From positions 217,858 to 281,857 of the forward strand of contig CAVPUH010000003.1 of assembly GCA_963708795.1 (NCBI GenBank): 64,000 bases of DNA, in the 5' to 3' direction. The position numbers and the translations under genes are program-made. Shown one piece after another: positions 55,470-63,673 of the stretch. The first letter of the stretch is position 1; the number at the start of each line of letters is the position of its first letter. The notes beneath the pieces were generated by a model. The model did not search any database and had not been told where the DNA came from. It saw only the letters and a program-made list of their open reading frames with translations. This DNA is from DAIQRJ01 sp963708795 (GTDB taxonomy: Bacteria > Actinomycetota > Actinomycetes > Propionibacteriales > DAIQRJ01).

Positions 55470-56066
55470 TCATCCCTGCCCGGGCAGGGCCAGTCGCCGG
55501 GCGGCGGTCACCACGGTCGCGCGGCGCCGAGCCTTCTCGGCTTCATCGTCGGCGCTGGCACCGGTGAGCATGCCCGCAAGCTGAGGGACGCTGCTCCACC
55601 AGGCGGCCAACGCGATGATGAGGAACACCAGGTGGTCGGGGGCGATGTCGTCGTCGAGGACGCCATCCCGCTGCGCCCTGGCGTACGCGGCTGCCTTGCT
55701 CCGGTAGTGGGCAGCGCGGTCCGCCTCGTCGGCGATCGGGCCGCCGGCCAGACCTTCCCAGAGCAGCAGCCGGACGAGTTCGGGATGCTCGCCGTGGTAG
55801 TCGAAGGTCCGGCCGGCGAACTCGCCGATGCCCTCGAAGCCGCCGACCGGAGGGCCTACCGCCGCCGCCAGCTTCTCCAGTTCGCCGGAGAGCACGGTCT
55901 GGAACAGCGTCTGCTTGTCGCCGAAGTACTTGTACAGACGCTCCTTGTTGAGGCCGGCGCGGTTCGCGATCCTGGCCATGGTCGTACCGTCGGGACCGCG
56001 CTCCGCGAACTCGACCGTCGCCGCCTCGAGGAGCCGTCGCCGGGTTCCCTCGGTGTCCCACGCCAT
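55470..56066 (-). CDS. TetR-family regulator
   Basis: A 198-residue regulator. Helix-turn-helix: TRRRLLEAATVEFAERGPDG and TMARIANRAGLNKERLYKYFG. The ligand domain resembles that of the TetR at 40880 (HPELVRLLLWEGLAG versus HPDLVRLVLWHNLER), so the two are paralogues of one subfamily. ATG 56066 follows a TACCCT box by six nt. Divergent from an aldo/keto reductase, with an inverted repeat around that gene's -10 box. Confidence 0.9.
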   Translation of the reverse strand: MAWDTEGTRRRLLEAATVEFAERGPDGTTMARIANRAGLNKERLYKYFGDKQTLFQTVLSGELEKLAAAVGPPVGGFEGIGEFAGRTFDYHGEHPELVRLLLWEGLAGGPIADEADRAAHYRSKAAAYARAQRDGVLDDDIAPDHLVFLIIALAAWWSSVPQLAGMLTGASADDEAEKARRRATVVTAARRLALPGQG

Positions 56067-56072
56067 ACCGCC

Positions 56073-56078
56073 AGGGTA
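56073..56078 (-). promoter_or_regulatory. -10 box TACCCT for the TetR gene
   Basis: Minus-strand TACCCT six nt from ATG 56066; leaderless layout. Confidence 0.5.
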
Positions 56079-56109
56079 ACGGGGTATCCATCCCCAACGT
56101 TGCGGTTGT

Positions 56110-56140
56110 GGTTGCACCGGGCTAGGGTCGAAATGCAACC
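56110..56140. promoter_or_regulatory. Probable TetR operator GGTTGCA-N17-TGCAACC around a -10 box
   Basis: Perfect 7-bp arms at 56110-56116 and 56134-56140 flank TAGGGT (56123-56128), the likely -10 box of the aldo/keto reductase gene. A bound regulator would cover the promoter. Confidence 0.68.
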
Positions 56141-56167
56141 GAAGCGTTGGAGATTGAGGAGACATCG

Positions 56168-57035
56168 ATGACGAAGACGACCGGCACGATCGCAGGCAGG
56201 GCTGTGGCCCGGGTGGGCTTCGGAGCGATGCAGCTGCCCGGGCCCGGTGTGTTCGGCCCACCGCGAGACCGTGACCAGGCGATCGCCGTCCTCCGTCGCG
56301 CCGTCGAGGCCGGGGTCAACCACATCGACACCGCGCAGTACTACGGGCCGGACGTGGCGAACGAGCTGATCCGTGAGGCGCTGTACCCGTATCCCGACGA
56401 CCTCGTGATCGTGTCGAAGGTGGGCGCACTGCGAGACGCGGCTGGCGCCTGGACCCCGGCTCAGCGACCTGCCGAGCTTCGCGCGGGGGTGGAGTCGAAC
56501 CTCGCTGCCCTCGGGATCGACCAACTCGGTGCGGTCAACATCCGCCGGATGGACGCGGGGCACGGGGTGCCGGACGAGCAGGTCGTCTCGGTCGAGGATC
56601 AGCTCGCTGAGATGATCGCCCTGCGGGACGAGGGAAAGATCGCTGGCATCGGCATCTCGACCGCGCCGCTGGCCGAGGTGCAGGCCGTCTCGTCGGAGAT
56701 CACCTGTGTCCAGGATCCGTACAGCCTGCTGGCCCAGGACGACGGTGGCGTGCTCCAGCACTGCATCGACAACGGGATCGCGTTCGTGCCGTACTTCCCA
56801 CTTGGTTCCGCCTTCCCGGGCATGCCGAAGGTGACCGATGACGCGAAGGTGACGGCCGTCGCCGCTCGGATCGGGGCGACGCCCGGCGCAGGTCGGGCTG
56901 GCCTGGTTGCTGGCTCGAGCCGACAACATCCTGCTGATCCCGGGCACCTCGTCGCTGGCCCACCTGGAGGAGAACCTGGCCGTGGCCGATGTCCAGCTGA
57001 GCGACGTCGATCTCGCGGAGCTCAACGACCGCTGA
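56168..57035 (+). CDS. Aldo/keto reductase, one frameshift
   Basis: About 289 residues. Catalytic Asp and Tyr are in NHIDTAQYYGPDVANELI and Lys in LVIVSKVGALRD; the histidine position reads AVNIRRMD, where Asn-Ile-Arg replaces the usual H, a pattern seen in a subset of bacterial members. The frame breaks near 56884; deleting one G gives RIGATPAQVGLAWLLARA and then LLIPGTSSLAHLEENLAVA. The span is 3n+1 nt. TGAGGAGA lies before ATG 56168. Controlled by the divergent TetR. Confidence 0.87.
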
Positions 57036-57101
57036 GAACCGTGAGTCGGTGGCGACAAATGGTATCTTCATTGTCGCCACATCGGCGCTGCGGAGGCGAC
57101 C

Positions 57102-57356
57102 ATGGAAATCGGGATCAGAGAGCTACGTGACGGGCTCAGTCGACACTTGGCCGAGGTCCGCGCGGGCCGAGTCGTCACGATCACCGATCACGGGCAACCG
57201 ATCGCGCGCATCGTTCCCATCGATCGGCCGACACGACTCGAGGCACTGATCGCCGAAGGTCGCGTTCGGCCACCCGTCGGCCGAAAACGCTCTGCCGGCC
57301 GACCGGTAGACGCGAGCGGTTCGGTGAGCGACCTCATCGACCAGCAGCGTCGGTGA
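57102..57356 (+). CDS. Phd/YefM-type (VapB-like) antitoxin
   Basis: An 84-residue antitoxin: MEIGIRELRDGLSRHLAEVR then GRVVTITDHGQPIARIVPID is the prevent-host-death DNA-binding fold. The C-terminal part, rich in Arg and Pro, would wrap the toxin. GGAGG lies before the ATG. The stop overlaps the PIN toxin GTG start (GTGA). The gene would repress its own promoter. Confidence 0.9.
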   Translation: MEIGIRELRDGLSRHLAEVRAGRVVTITDHGQPIARIVPIDRPTRLEALIAEGRVRPPVGRKRSAGRPVDASGSVSDLIDQQRR

Positions 57357-57782
57357 TCGGTTACCTGGACACCTCGGCGTTCGTGCCGCTCCTCGTCCAG
57401 GAGCCCGGAAGCGCAGCGTGCGGACGATTCTGGGATGACGCTGACGCCGTTGTCACCTCACGGCTCACGTATGTCGAGACCGCCGCTGCGCTAGCGCAGG
57501 CCGAACGCCTCGGCCGGTTGACGGCGCCATCCCACGCCGCGTGTCGGCACCACCTCGACCGGTTGTGGTCTGAGATCGGCGTGGCGGATGTCGACGATCG
57601 AGTCGTCGTCCGAGCAGCTGAGATCGCACGCGAAGTTCGGCCTACGCGGGTATGACCCTGTCCACTGTGCGTCCGCGGAGCAGGCCGCCGACGACGACCT
57701 CGTGGCCGCCACGGGTGACCGCGCGCTCCTCGCGGCGTGGTCGAAGCTCGGGGTGTCCACCTTCGACACGAACGCGTCATGA
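57353..57782 (+). CDS. PIN-domain (VapC-type) RNase toxin, one frameshift
   Basis: About 143 residues. All four acidic PIN residues are present: D in GYLDTSAFVPLL, E in RLTYVETAAAL, D in GYDPVHCASAEQA and D in VAATGDRALLAAW. The frame breaks near 57635; deleting one G restores EIAREFGLRGYDPVHCAS. The span is 3n+1 nt. If the insertion were real, the toxin would lose half of its active site and be dead. Partner of the upstream antitoxin. Confidence 0.88.
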
Positions 57783-58492
57783 GCGGTCCGACCGAAGGCG
57801 CCGCTGGGCCACACCGAGGTGATCCGTCGAGCGATCAGGACACGCTGGTCTGGTACGTGGCCTACGGATCGAACCTGCTGTGGTCGCGATTCCGGTGCTA
57901 TCTGGCCGGCGGCCGACCCGACGGCGCGCGGCGCGTCTACGTCGGAGCGCGAGATCGTGCCGAGCCGGTGTCGGTCCTACCGGTGCAGATTCCGGGACGG
58001 GTGCGCTTCGCCGGTGAGTCGTCGGTGTGGGGCGGTGGGATGGCGTTCGTGTGGCCGGCGGCGACGGCTCGGTCGCGGCGCCGCGCCTACCTGATCACGC
58101 TCGAGCAGCTGAATGACGTGGTGGCGCAGGAGATTCACCGGCCGACCGGTACGGACCTCGGGCTGTCGACGGTGGTGGCCGGCGGTGAGTTGACGCTGGC
58201 CAATGCCCGTTACGACACCGTGGCCCACGTCGGGACGCTGGAAGCGCGTCCGATGCTCACGCTCACCACGCGGTCGGCCGAGCTCCTGCCGGCGTCGCCG
58301 GCGCCGGCGTACCTGTGGTCGATCGCGGCCGGCTTGCGCGAGGCTCATGGCTGGGCGCCGCCTCGCGTCGCCGCCTACCTCGCGGCGATGGACGGGGTCG
58401 CGGGGCAGTGGACGATCCGGGAGATCGAGACGCTCGCCGAGTTGGACGCCGCACCGGGCCGTAGCTGCGTGGAGTCATCTGCTCGTGGATGA
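57779..58492 (+). CDS. Gamma-glutamylcyclotransferase-like protein
   Basis: A 237-residue protein with the GGCT-fold start WYVAYGSNLLWSRFRCYL, followed by RRVYVGARDRAEP and GESSVWGGGMAFVWP. Homologues are often mislabelled histone deacetylase. Its ATG overlaps the toxin stop codon (ATGA), so it is translated with the toxin-antitoxin pair. Activity is unproven; the family cleaves or modifies gamma-glutamyl compounds. Confidence 0.8.
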   Translation: MSGPTEGAAGPHRGDPSSDQDTLVWYVAYGSNLLWSRFRCYLAGGRPDGARRVYVGARDRAEPVSVLPVQIPGRVRFAGESSVWGGGMAFVWPAATARSRRRAYLITLEQLNDVVAQEIHRPTGTDLGLSTVVAGGELTLANARYDTVAHVGTLEARPMLTLTTRSAELLPASPAPAYLWSIAAGLREAHGWAPPRVAAYLAAMDGVAGQWTIREIETLAELDAAPGRSCVESSARG

Positions 58493-59123
58493 CGACGCGG
58501 ATTAGCATCCTGTCCGTGGTGGCTTCGGCTTTCGACTTCGTGAACGTCGTCGTGGCCGATCGCGATCTGGTCGTGACGAACGCGAGCGACCACTCGTGCC
58601 GGTTGGAGCCGCGTGAGTCTGATCTCGCGTGGTTCTGCGACCTCGACGATGGCTTCACGACGGACAGCGAGACCGACCCAGCCTCGTCCGTTCGGTGGGT
58701 CTGTCCGGCGCTGCGGGTGCCGCCTTCCGCGACAGGGACGGCCGTGCCCGCTGGTGGAGGTGCGCCAGGCAGGTCCGACGTTCCGACCTCGGCAAACTGG
58801 TGCAGGGCATCGGGCGACTCCTCGGCCGCACGCCGGCTCGCGGACCGGGCGGTGACACCGACGGACGGTTCGTCTACACCGATCCCGCCGGGATCCTCGA
58901 CGCCGGGCTCCGCCAGCGCCTCGAGAACTGGCCGTCGGCCATGCACGGCGACGGCGTCGTGCGGCCCGCTGAGCTGTGGTCGATCAAGAGCACCCGCGAA
59001 GGGCTCATCGTGCTGTCGGTGTCGTGGTGGGGCAGCGCACCGGCGCTCGATCACCAACTCGGGCTCGCCGTCGACATCGCGAATCGGCTGACAGCGAAGC
59101 GTCCGGCGACGCCGGAAGGCTAG
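58489..59123 (+). CDS. Hypothetical protein, probably frameshifted
   Basis: The frame starts at ATG 58489 (MTTRISILSVVASAFDFVN), overlapping the previous stop, and shows good codon bias to about 58700. Codon bias then moves to another frame that ends at 59123 (DGRFVYTDPAGILDAGLRQR, ELWSIKSTREGLIVLSVSWW). The span is 3n+2 nt, which would fit two +1 insertions. I recognise no domain. Last gene of the toxin-antitoxin operon; converges on the Gfo gene. Confidence 0.55.
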
Positions 59124-60302
59124 ACCGAGAACGTCTGGGCGATCGTGCTCTGGTCGACGCCGCCGTTCAGGGCGGTGTAGAAGGGATGTCCGGGGACGAG
59201 GTCGGCCCGGTTCACCGGAGCGCCCGTGATCGCCGAGGCGTACAGCGCGGTCACGAACTCCATCGTCGGACGGGTGCTGGCCAGCGTCGTCTCGTGTTCG
59301 CGTCCGGCGAGCAGGTCGTCGACGAGCCGGGTGATCTGGGCGATGTGATTGCTCGGCACGTCCTCCCCTGACGAGGCGGTCCACGGGTCGGTGGCCTCGC
59401 CGGCTTCCTGGATCGCCGGCACCGTCGCGCTTGCGGGCATCGGGGTCGAGGCCGAGCTTCGACGCCTTCGCCTGGTCCGGTGCAGGGTGGAACGTCCAGT
59501 CGGCGTCGGAGTAGCCGTACAGGTGGTTGACCTCGAGGGTGCCGCCGGTGGTGTCGATCCGGACCCGGCTCAGCTCGTCCGGCGAGACCAGGCTGTTGAT
59601 CACCGTGGCCACGGCGCGGTTCTCGAAGATCACCGACGCCATGGAGACGTCCTCGAACTCGACCGGGCGGTCGATCCGGACGGCGGTCGCGGTCAGCGTC
59701 CGCCAGGGGCCGAGAAGGTGCAGCAGGAGGTCGATCTGGTGGATGCCGTGCCCGAGCGTCGGCCCACCGCCCTCGCCGACCCACGTCCCGCGCCACTCGG
59801 GGTCGAAGTAGCTGGTCGGCCGGAACCACAGCGTCTCGCACACCGCGACCTGGGGCACGCCGAGCTCACCCGACTGGAGCAGCCGGTGCGCACGGCGCCC
59901 ACCCGAACCGTGACGGTGCTGGAAGATCACGTAGACCGAGCCGGCGCTGTCGCGTTCGGCGTCGGCGACCGCATCCAGCTCGGCGAGGCTGAGCACCGGC
60001 GGCTTCTCCAGCAGCACCGAATGGCCGGCAGCCAGCACCGCGAGCGCGATCTCGGCGTGCGTGCCCGGCGGGGTGGCCACCGAGACGATGTCCGGATTCT
60101 GTGCGGCGAGCAGCGCCTCGACGCTGTCGTACGGCGTCGAACCGAACTTCTCCGCGAACGCCTGCGCCTTGTCGAGGTTGATGTCGGCGACCCCGACGAG
60201 CTCGGTCTTGCCGGTCGTCGCGTAGGCCCGGGCGTGGTTGGGACCGATGTTGCCGCAGCCGACGACGGCGACCTTCAACGGTGCGTCAATGGGCGTCGTC
60301 AT
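59120..60302 (-). CDS. Gfo/Idh/MocA-family oxidoreductase, one frameshift
   Basis: About 394 residues. The NAD(P) motif is VAVVGCGNIGPNHARAY, the catalytic lysine lies in VLLEKPPVLSLAEL (EKP), and GPTLGHGIHQIDLLLHLLG carries the GxxxD...H motif. The frame breaks near 59435; deleting one C gives LDPDASATVPAIQEAGE. The span is 3n+1 nt. Oxidises or reduces a sugar or cyclitol. Its ATG overlaps the stop of the second Gfo gene upstream, so they form an operon. Confidence 0.88.
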
Positions 60303-61352
60303 TCCGCGGCTCCTCGCAGGGTGGCGTTCTGTTGGGCGACGAGAGCCAGTCGCATGACCTCGAAGGTGTGCGCCTGCGGGACGGCGGTCTCGGTGCGGTT
60401 GCGGACGTCGTTGACGAAGTCGGCGTAGTAGGTGAGTTCGACGTCGGAGCAGTCGACGTACTCGGTGTCGTTCCCGTCGACGATGATCAGGTGGTCGCCG
60501 CCGTCGCGGCCGGCGATGTCGACGTACTTGCGCAGTTCGATGTACCCCTTGGTGCCCAGGATCATCAGCCGCCCGTCACCCCAGGTCGGCAGGCCGTGCG
60601 GGGTGTACCAGTCGACGCGGATGTAGCCCTGCGCGCTGTCGCTGCGGAGCAGGATCTCGCCGAAGTCCTGGAGGCCGGGGGTGTCGGGGTTGGCGAAGTT
60701 CCCGACCGTGCTGGCCACGACCTCGCCCTCGGTGGCTCCGGTGAACCAGAGGAACTGGTCGATCTGGTGGGAGGCGATGTCGGTGAGGATGCCGCCGTAG
60801 CGGGCCTTGTCGTAGAACCACTCCGGGCGGCCGGCGCCGCCGGCGAGGTGGGCGCGGTCGCCGATCCGGTGCGGACCGAGGCCGAGCGTCTGGACGACCT
60901 GGCCGATCCGACCGTCGCGGACCAGCTCGCCGGCCTTCGTCACGCACTTCACGCCGAACCGCTCCGAGAACGTCACCGACCAGATCCGACCGGTCTCCGC
61001 GACGGTCTGCCTGATCTCGTCGAGCTCGGCGAGGCTGACGCAGCCGGGCTTGTCGGTCATCACGTCCTTGCCGGCGCGCATCGCGGCCAGGGCGATCGGC
61101 CCGCGGCGGTCAGGGATGGCGGCGGTGGTGATGACGTCGACGTTCTCGTCGGCGATCAGCGCTCGCGGGTCGTCGAACACCGGTGCGTCCGGGTATCGGT
61201 CGCGGACCTGGCGGGCGACGGCTGCGTCCGGATCGTCGGTGGCCGAGGCCGACGAGCTCGGCGCCGGCGTCGAGCAGGCCGGAGATCTGACCGAAGATGT
61301 GGGCGTGGTCGAGGCCGACCGCGGCGAAGCGGACGGGGTGCTGCGAGGTCAT
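60299..61352 (-). CDS. Gfo/Idh/MocA-family oxidoreductase, one frameshift
   Basis: About 351 residues. The N-terminus MTSQHPVRFAAVGLDHAHIF has lost the usual GxGxxG and reads GLDHAH, a variant known in this family. The lysine motif is VMTDKPGCVSLAEL (DKP), and GGILTDIASHQIDQFLWFTG is the catalytic-region motif. The frame breaks near 61242-61246; deleting one G joins GLATDDPDAAVARQ. The span is 3n+1 nt. First gene of the two-gene operon; pairs of such enzymes commonly serve sugar catabolism, but no transporter or isomerase is adjacent. Confidence 0.86.
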
Positions 61353-61688
61353 GTCGTGTCCTTTCGGCCGTGCTGATGGTCGCCTGGTCTCGGTGCCGCG
61401 TGCTGCGGGTTCCCGCGTGCTTCCGGGATGCAACTATGCCGTTGCTGGACGGCGATGAACTCGGCGCCGGTGGATGCGGGCAAGCTCTGGACGCAATTGG
61501 CCAAGGACACGTCACTTTAGGCACCGACGCTCAGAGCGACAGTCAACAGCCGACGACTCGTGTCCGACAGCAGGCAACCTCGCTGCCAGCTATGGTCCCT
61601 GTTCTAAGTCCGTTTCGGCCCGACAGGCGCGTCACACGACAAGCCTCCACCCGTACGGGAAGCTGCTCATGCCTTCCTGGGGTCTGTC
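61353..61688. other. Intergenic region between divergent Gfo operon and DUF2075 gene
   Basis: About 336 bases without a gene I can support. It must contain the promoter of the leftward oxidoreductase operon and of the rightward nuclease-like gene. Open frames here are fragments without family character. I see no clear repeat or hairpin. Confidence 0.5.
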
Positions 61689-62405
61689 GTGCCGCTGTAC
61701 CGCGGGTCCGTTGCACAGCTGCGTGCCCAAGTCGAGGATGCGTCGTTGGTTCCGGTGCTCACCGCGCAGTATCGCCACGAGCTGGGCCGCTCTGCCCCGC
61801 CTTCGGAGGTCCGCTCCTGGGAGAACAGTCTGCAGGTGCTCTCGGCCGACCTCGTCGAGGCCGGCCTCTCATCGGTCGAGGCGCTCGTCGAGTACCAACT
61901 GCCCCTCACCAGCAAGCGTGCTGACGTCGTGCTCTGTGGCTACCACCCGAAGACCGGTCAGCCCTCGTTCGTGGTCGTCGAACTCAAGCAGTGGAGCAGC
62001 GCTCACCTGCTCGAGGGCACCACCGACGTCGTCGTCCTCGACGGCATGGGTGAGCGACTCCACCCCGTCGAGCAGGTCCGTCGATACTGCACACACCTCA
62101 CGGACTTCGTGGCAGCGTTCGACGCCGAGCCGCAGCAGATCGCGGGCGTCGCCTACCTCCACAACGCGACTGATCTCGACATCAAAGACCTTTGGGCGCT
62201 GGAGCCAAGCGCGCGCACAGACGAAGACGCGATTGATCACTTTGCGGCCACCTTACTCAGACAAGGCGCTCCACCGGGCGTTCCCGACGCAGACACAGGA
62301 CGTCCCTCAAAGCATTCCGTCGGTCGTGCAGGCCGCACAGGCGGGCCTACGGGACATGCGCACACCTTGGCGGTTTGGCCAACTCGTACGCCACGAGGCG
62401 CATGA
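61689..62405 (+). pseudogene. Truncated PD-(D/E)XK nuclease / DUF2075 (Schlafen-like) gene, N-terminal part only
   Basis: The first 185 or so residues match the N-terminus of DUF2075/Schlafen-group ATPases: VRSWENSLQVLSADLVEAGL, VEYQLPLTSKRADVVL, FVVVELKQWSSAHL, EQVRRYCTHLTDFV and GVAYLHNATDLDIKDLW. D79 and the E98-x-K100 pair form a nuclease-like core. A complete family member is about 600 residues and would go on to an AAA ATPase; here similarity stops near 62240, and the remaining frame to 62405 is unlike the family. Truncation coincides with the shift to lower G+C. GTG start. Confidence 0.75.
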
Positions 62406-62500
62406 CGGCCATCGGTTTGCGCGGGAGCCGAGGTACCATCCAAGTCGCATTTGTCACAGACCGAGCGGCGCTGACGATTCGATCGCTGCCTAAGGACTAT

Positions 62501-63298
62501 TCAGCCACCGCCATCTGGCGGCTCCCACGTGATGCGAGCGACGGCGTCATGGCTGTGAATGCTCTCGATGCTCCGGATCGCGACTTCGTGCGCGATTGCA
62601 CGGCGACGACACTCGCCTGACAGATCCCGCGCCACGTCCTCGACGAAGGCCGGCTTGTCGTAGGCACGCATTGTGATCAGCCGCTCGTCCAGGCGTTTTA
62701 CTATGGGGAAGACGGCAGACGATCCTCTACTGCGAATCAACTCTACGGATTGCGAAATCGAGAGTGGGTACGGCGCGTCGCCGGTCCCGCTCGTTCCGAG
62801 CATTACTGAACAACGCTGATTGTGAGCGCCATACTCACTGATCGCCTTACTACAAGGACACAGACTCGTAATGTCAGCAGTGACGCGTGTTGTAATTACG
62901 ATTCGGTCACGATCAGAGAATCCGACGATCTCGACATCAACTGGCTGCCACGACTCAAGTTCAGTGGCTGGAGCGAACACCTTGACGCCCACCGTCATCG
63001 ATGCGGCGACGCGAATGGACTCTGCACGCAGTCGATGTAGTCCGTCTTTCAACATGATCGGCAATGCGCGGGGATCAAACGTTTGTCCATGGTCGTGAAC
63101 GAGTTCGACCATCCGACTCATATGAGTCCCGCGATGAGTTGCAGCCAGTCCCACGGTCACGTTCCAACTCGCAATGCCCGATTGGCTCAGCATTCCATCA
63201 GCGAAGGCCATGGGGTAACGCACACCCGCGACGCCAACCTCATCGATCGCGATTCGACGGTTATCTGGCTCATCTTGAACGTCTGGAAGTTGCACCAT
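62501..63298 (-). CDS. folE2: GTP cyclohydrolase FolE2 (type IB)
   Basis: A 265-residue protein that converts GTP to dihydroneopterin triphosphate, first step of 7-deazaguanine (and folate) synthesis. Motifs: LPDVQDEPDNRRIAID, THRGTHMSRMVELVHD, SLCPCSKAISEYGAHNQRC with the metal/active-site cysteine and histidine, and IESIHSHDAVARI. The type IB enzyme works with metals other than zinc. ATG 63298 starts five nt after the queD stop codon. An uninterrupted frame joins it to queD, but this is due to a frameshift in queD (see that entry). Confidence 0.9.
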   Translation of the reverse strand: MVQLPDVQDEPDNRRIAIDEVGVAGVRYPMAFADGMLSQSGIASWNVTVGLAATHRGTHMSRMVELVHDHGQTFDPRALPIMLKDGLHRLRAESIRVAASMTVGVKVFAPATELESWQPVDVEIVGFSDRDRIVITTRVTADITSLCPCSKAISEYGAHNQRCSVMLGTSGTGDAPYPLSISQSVELIRSRGSSAVFPIVKRLDERLITMRAYDKPAFVEDVARDLSGECRRRAIAHEVAIRSIESIHSHDAVARITWEPPDGGG

Positions 63299-63303
63299 CG
63301 GCC

Positions 63304-63673
63304 TCAGTCTCGTCCTCGATAAATACAACCAGAGGTACACGTCTCCCGGACTAGCACCACACTGAGGCTGGAGCGTGCTGACGAGTCCGTCCCAGATCCA
63401 CTTTGCCAGTACCTCACTCGTTGGATTCTCGAGTCCCGCGACCTCGTTCAGGTAGTGGTGATCGAGTTGATCATCAAGGGGCTTGAATGCCGCCTTAGGG
63501 TCCCCAAAGTCCTGCACCCACCCTGACGTTTCGCCGACGGGACCCTCGACGTGAACCTCAACCCGGTACGAGTGGCCATGGAGCCTTGCACACTTGTGGT
63601 CCGGCGGAACGTTGGGCAGTCGGTGCGCCGCCTCGAAGGTAAACTCTCGAAATATCTCTACTGGGAAGGTCAC
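63304..63673 (-). CDS. queD: 6-carboxytetrahydropterin synthase QueD, one frameshift near the C-terminus
   Basis: About 123 residues, very close to E. coli-type QueD. FTFEAAHRLPNVPPDHKCAR with Cys28 and LHGHSYRVEV supply the zinc histidines (17, 32, 34) and catalytic cysteine; DDQLDHHYLNEVAGLENPTS follows. Near 63366-63371 one extra base shifts the frame; the native end SVVLVRETCTSGCIYRGRD is present in the next frame and ends with TGA at 63304-63306. The span is 3n+1 nt. GTG 63673 overlaps the queE stop. Confidence 0.9.

Noticed and set aside
62501..63673. Bifunctional QueD-FolE2 fusion protein
   Set aside because: The conserved QueD C-terminus with its stop codon is present in another frame and FolE2 has its own start; a one-base insertion creates the continuous frame.
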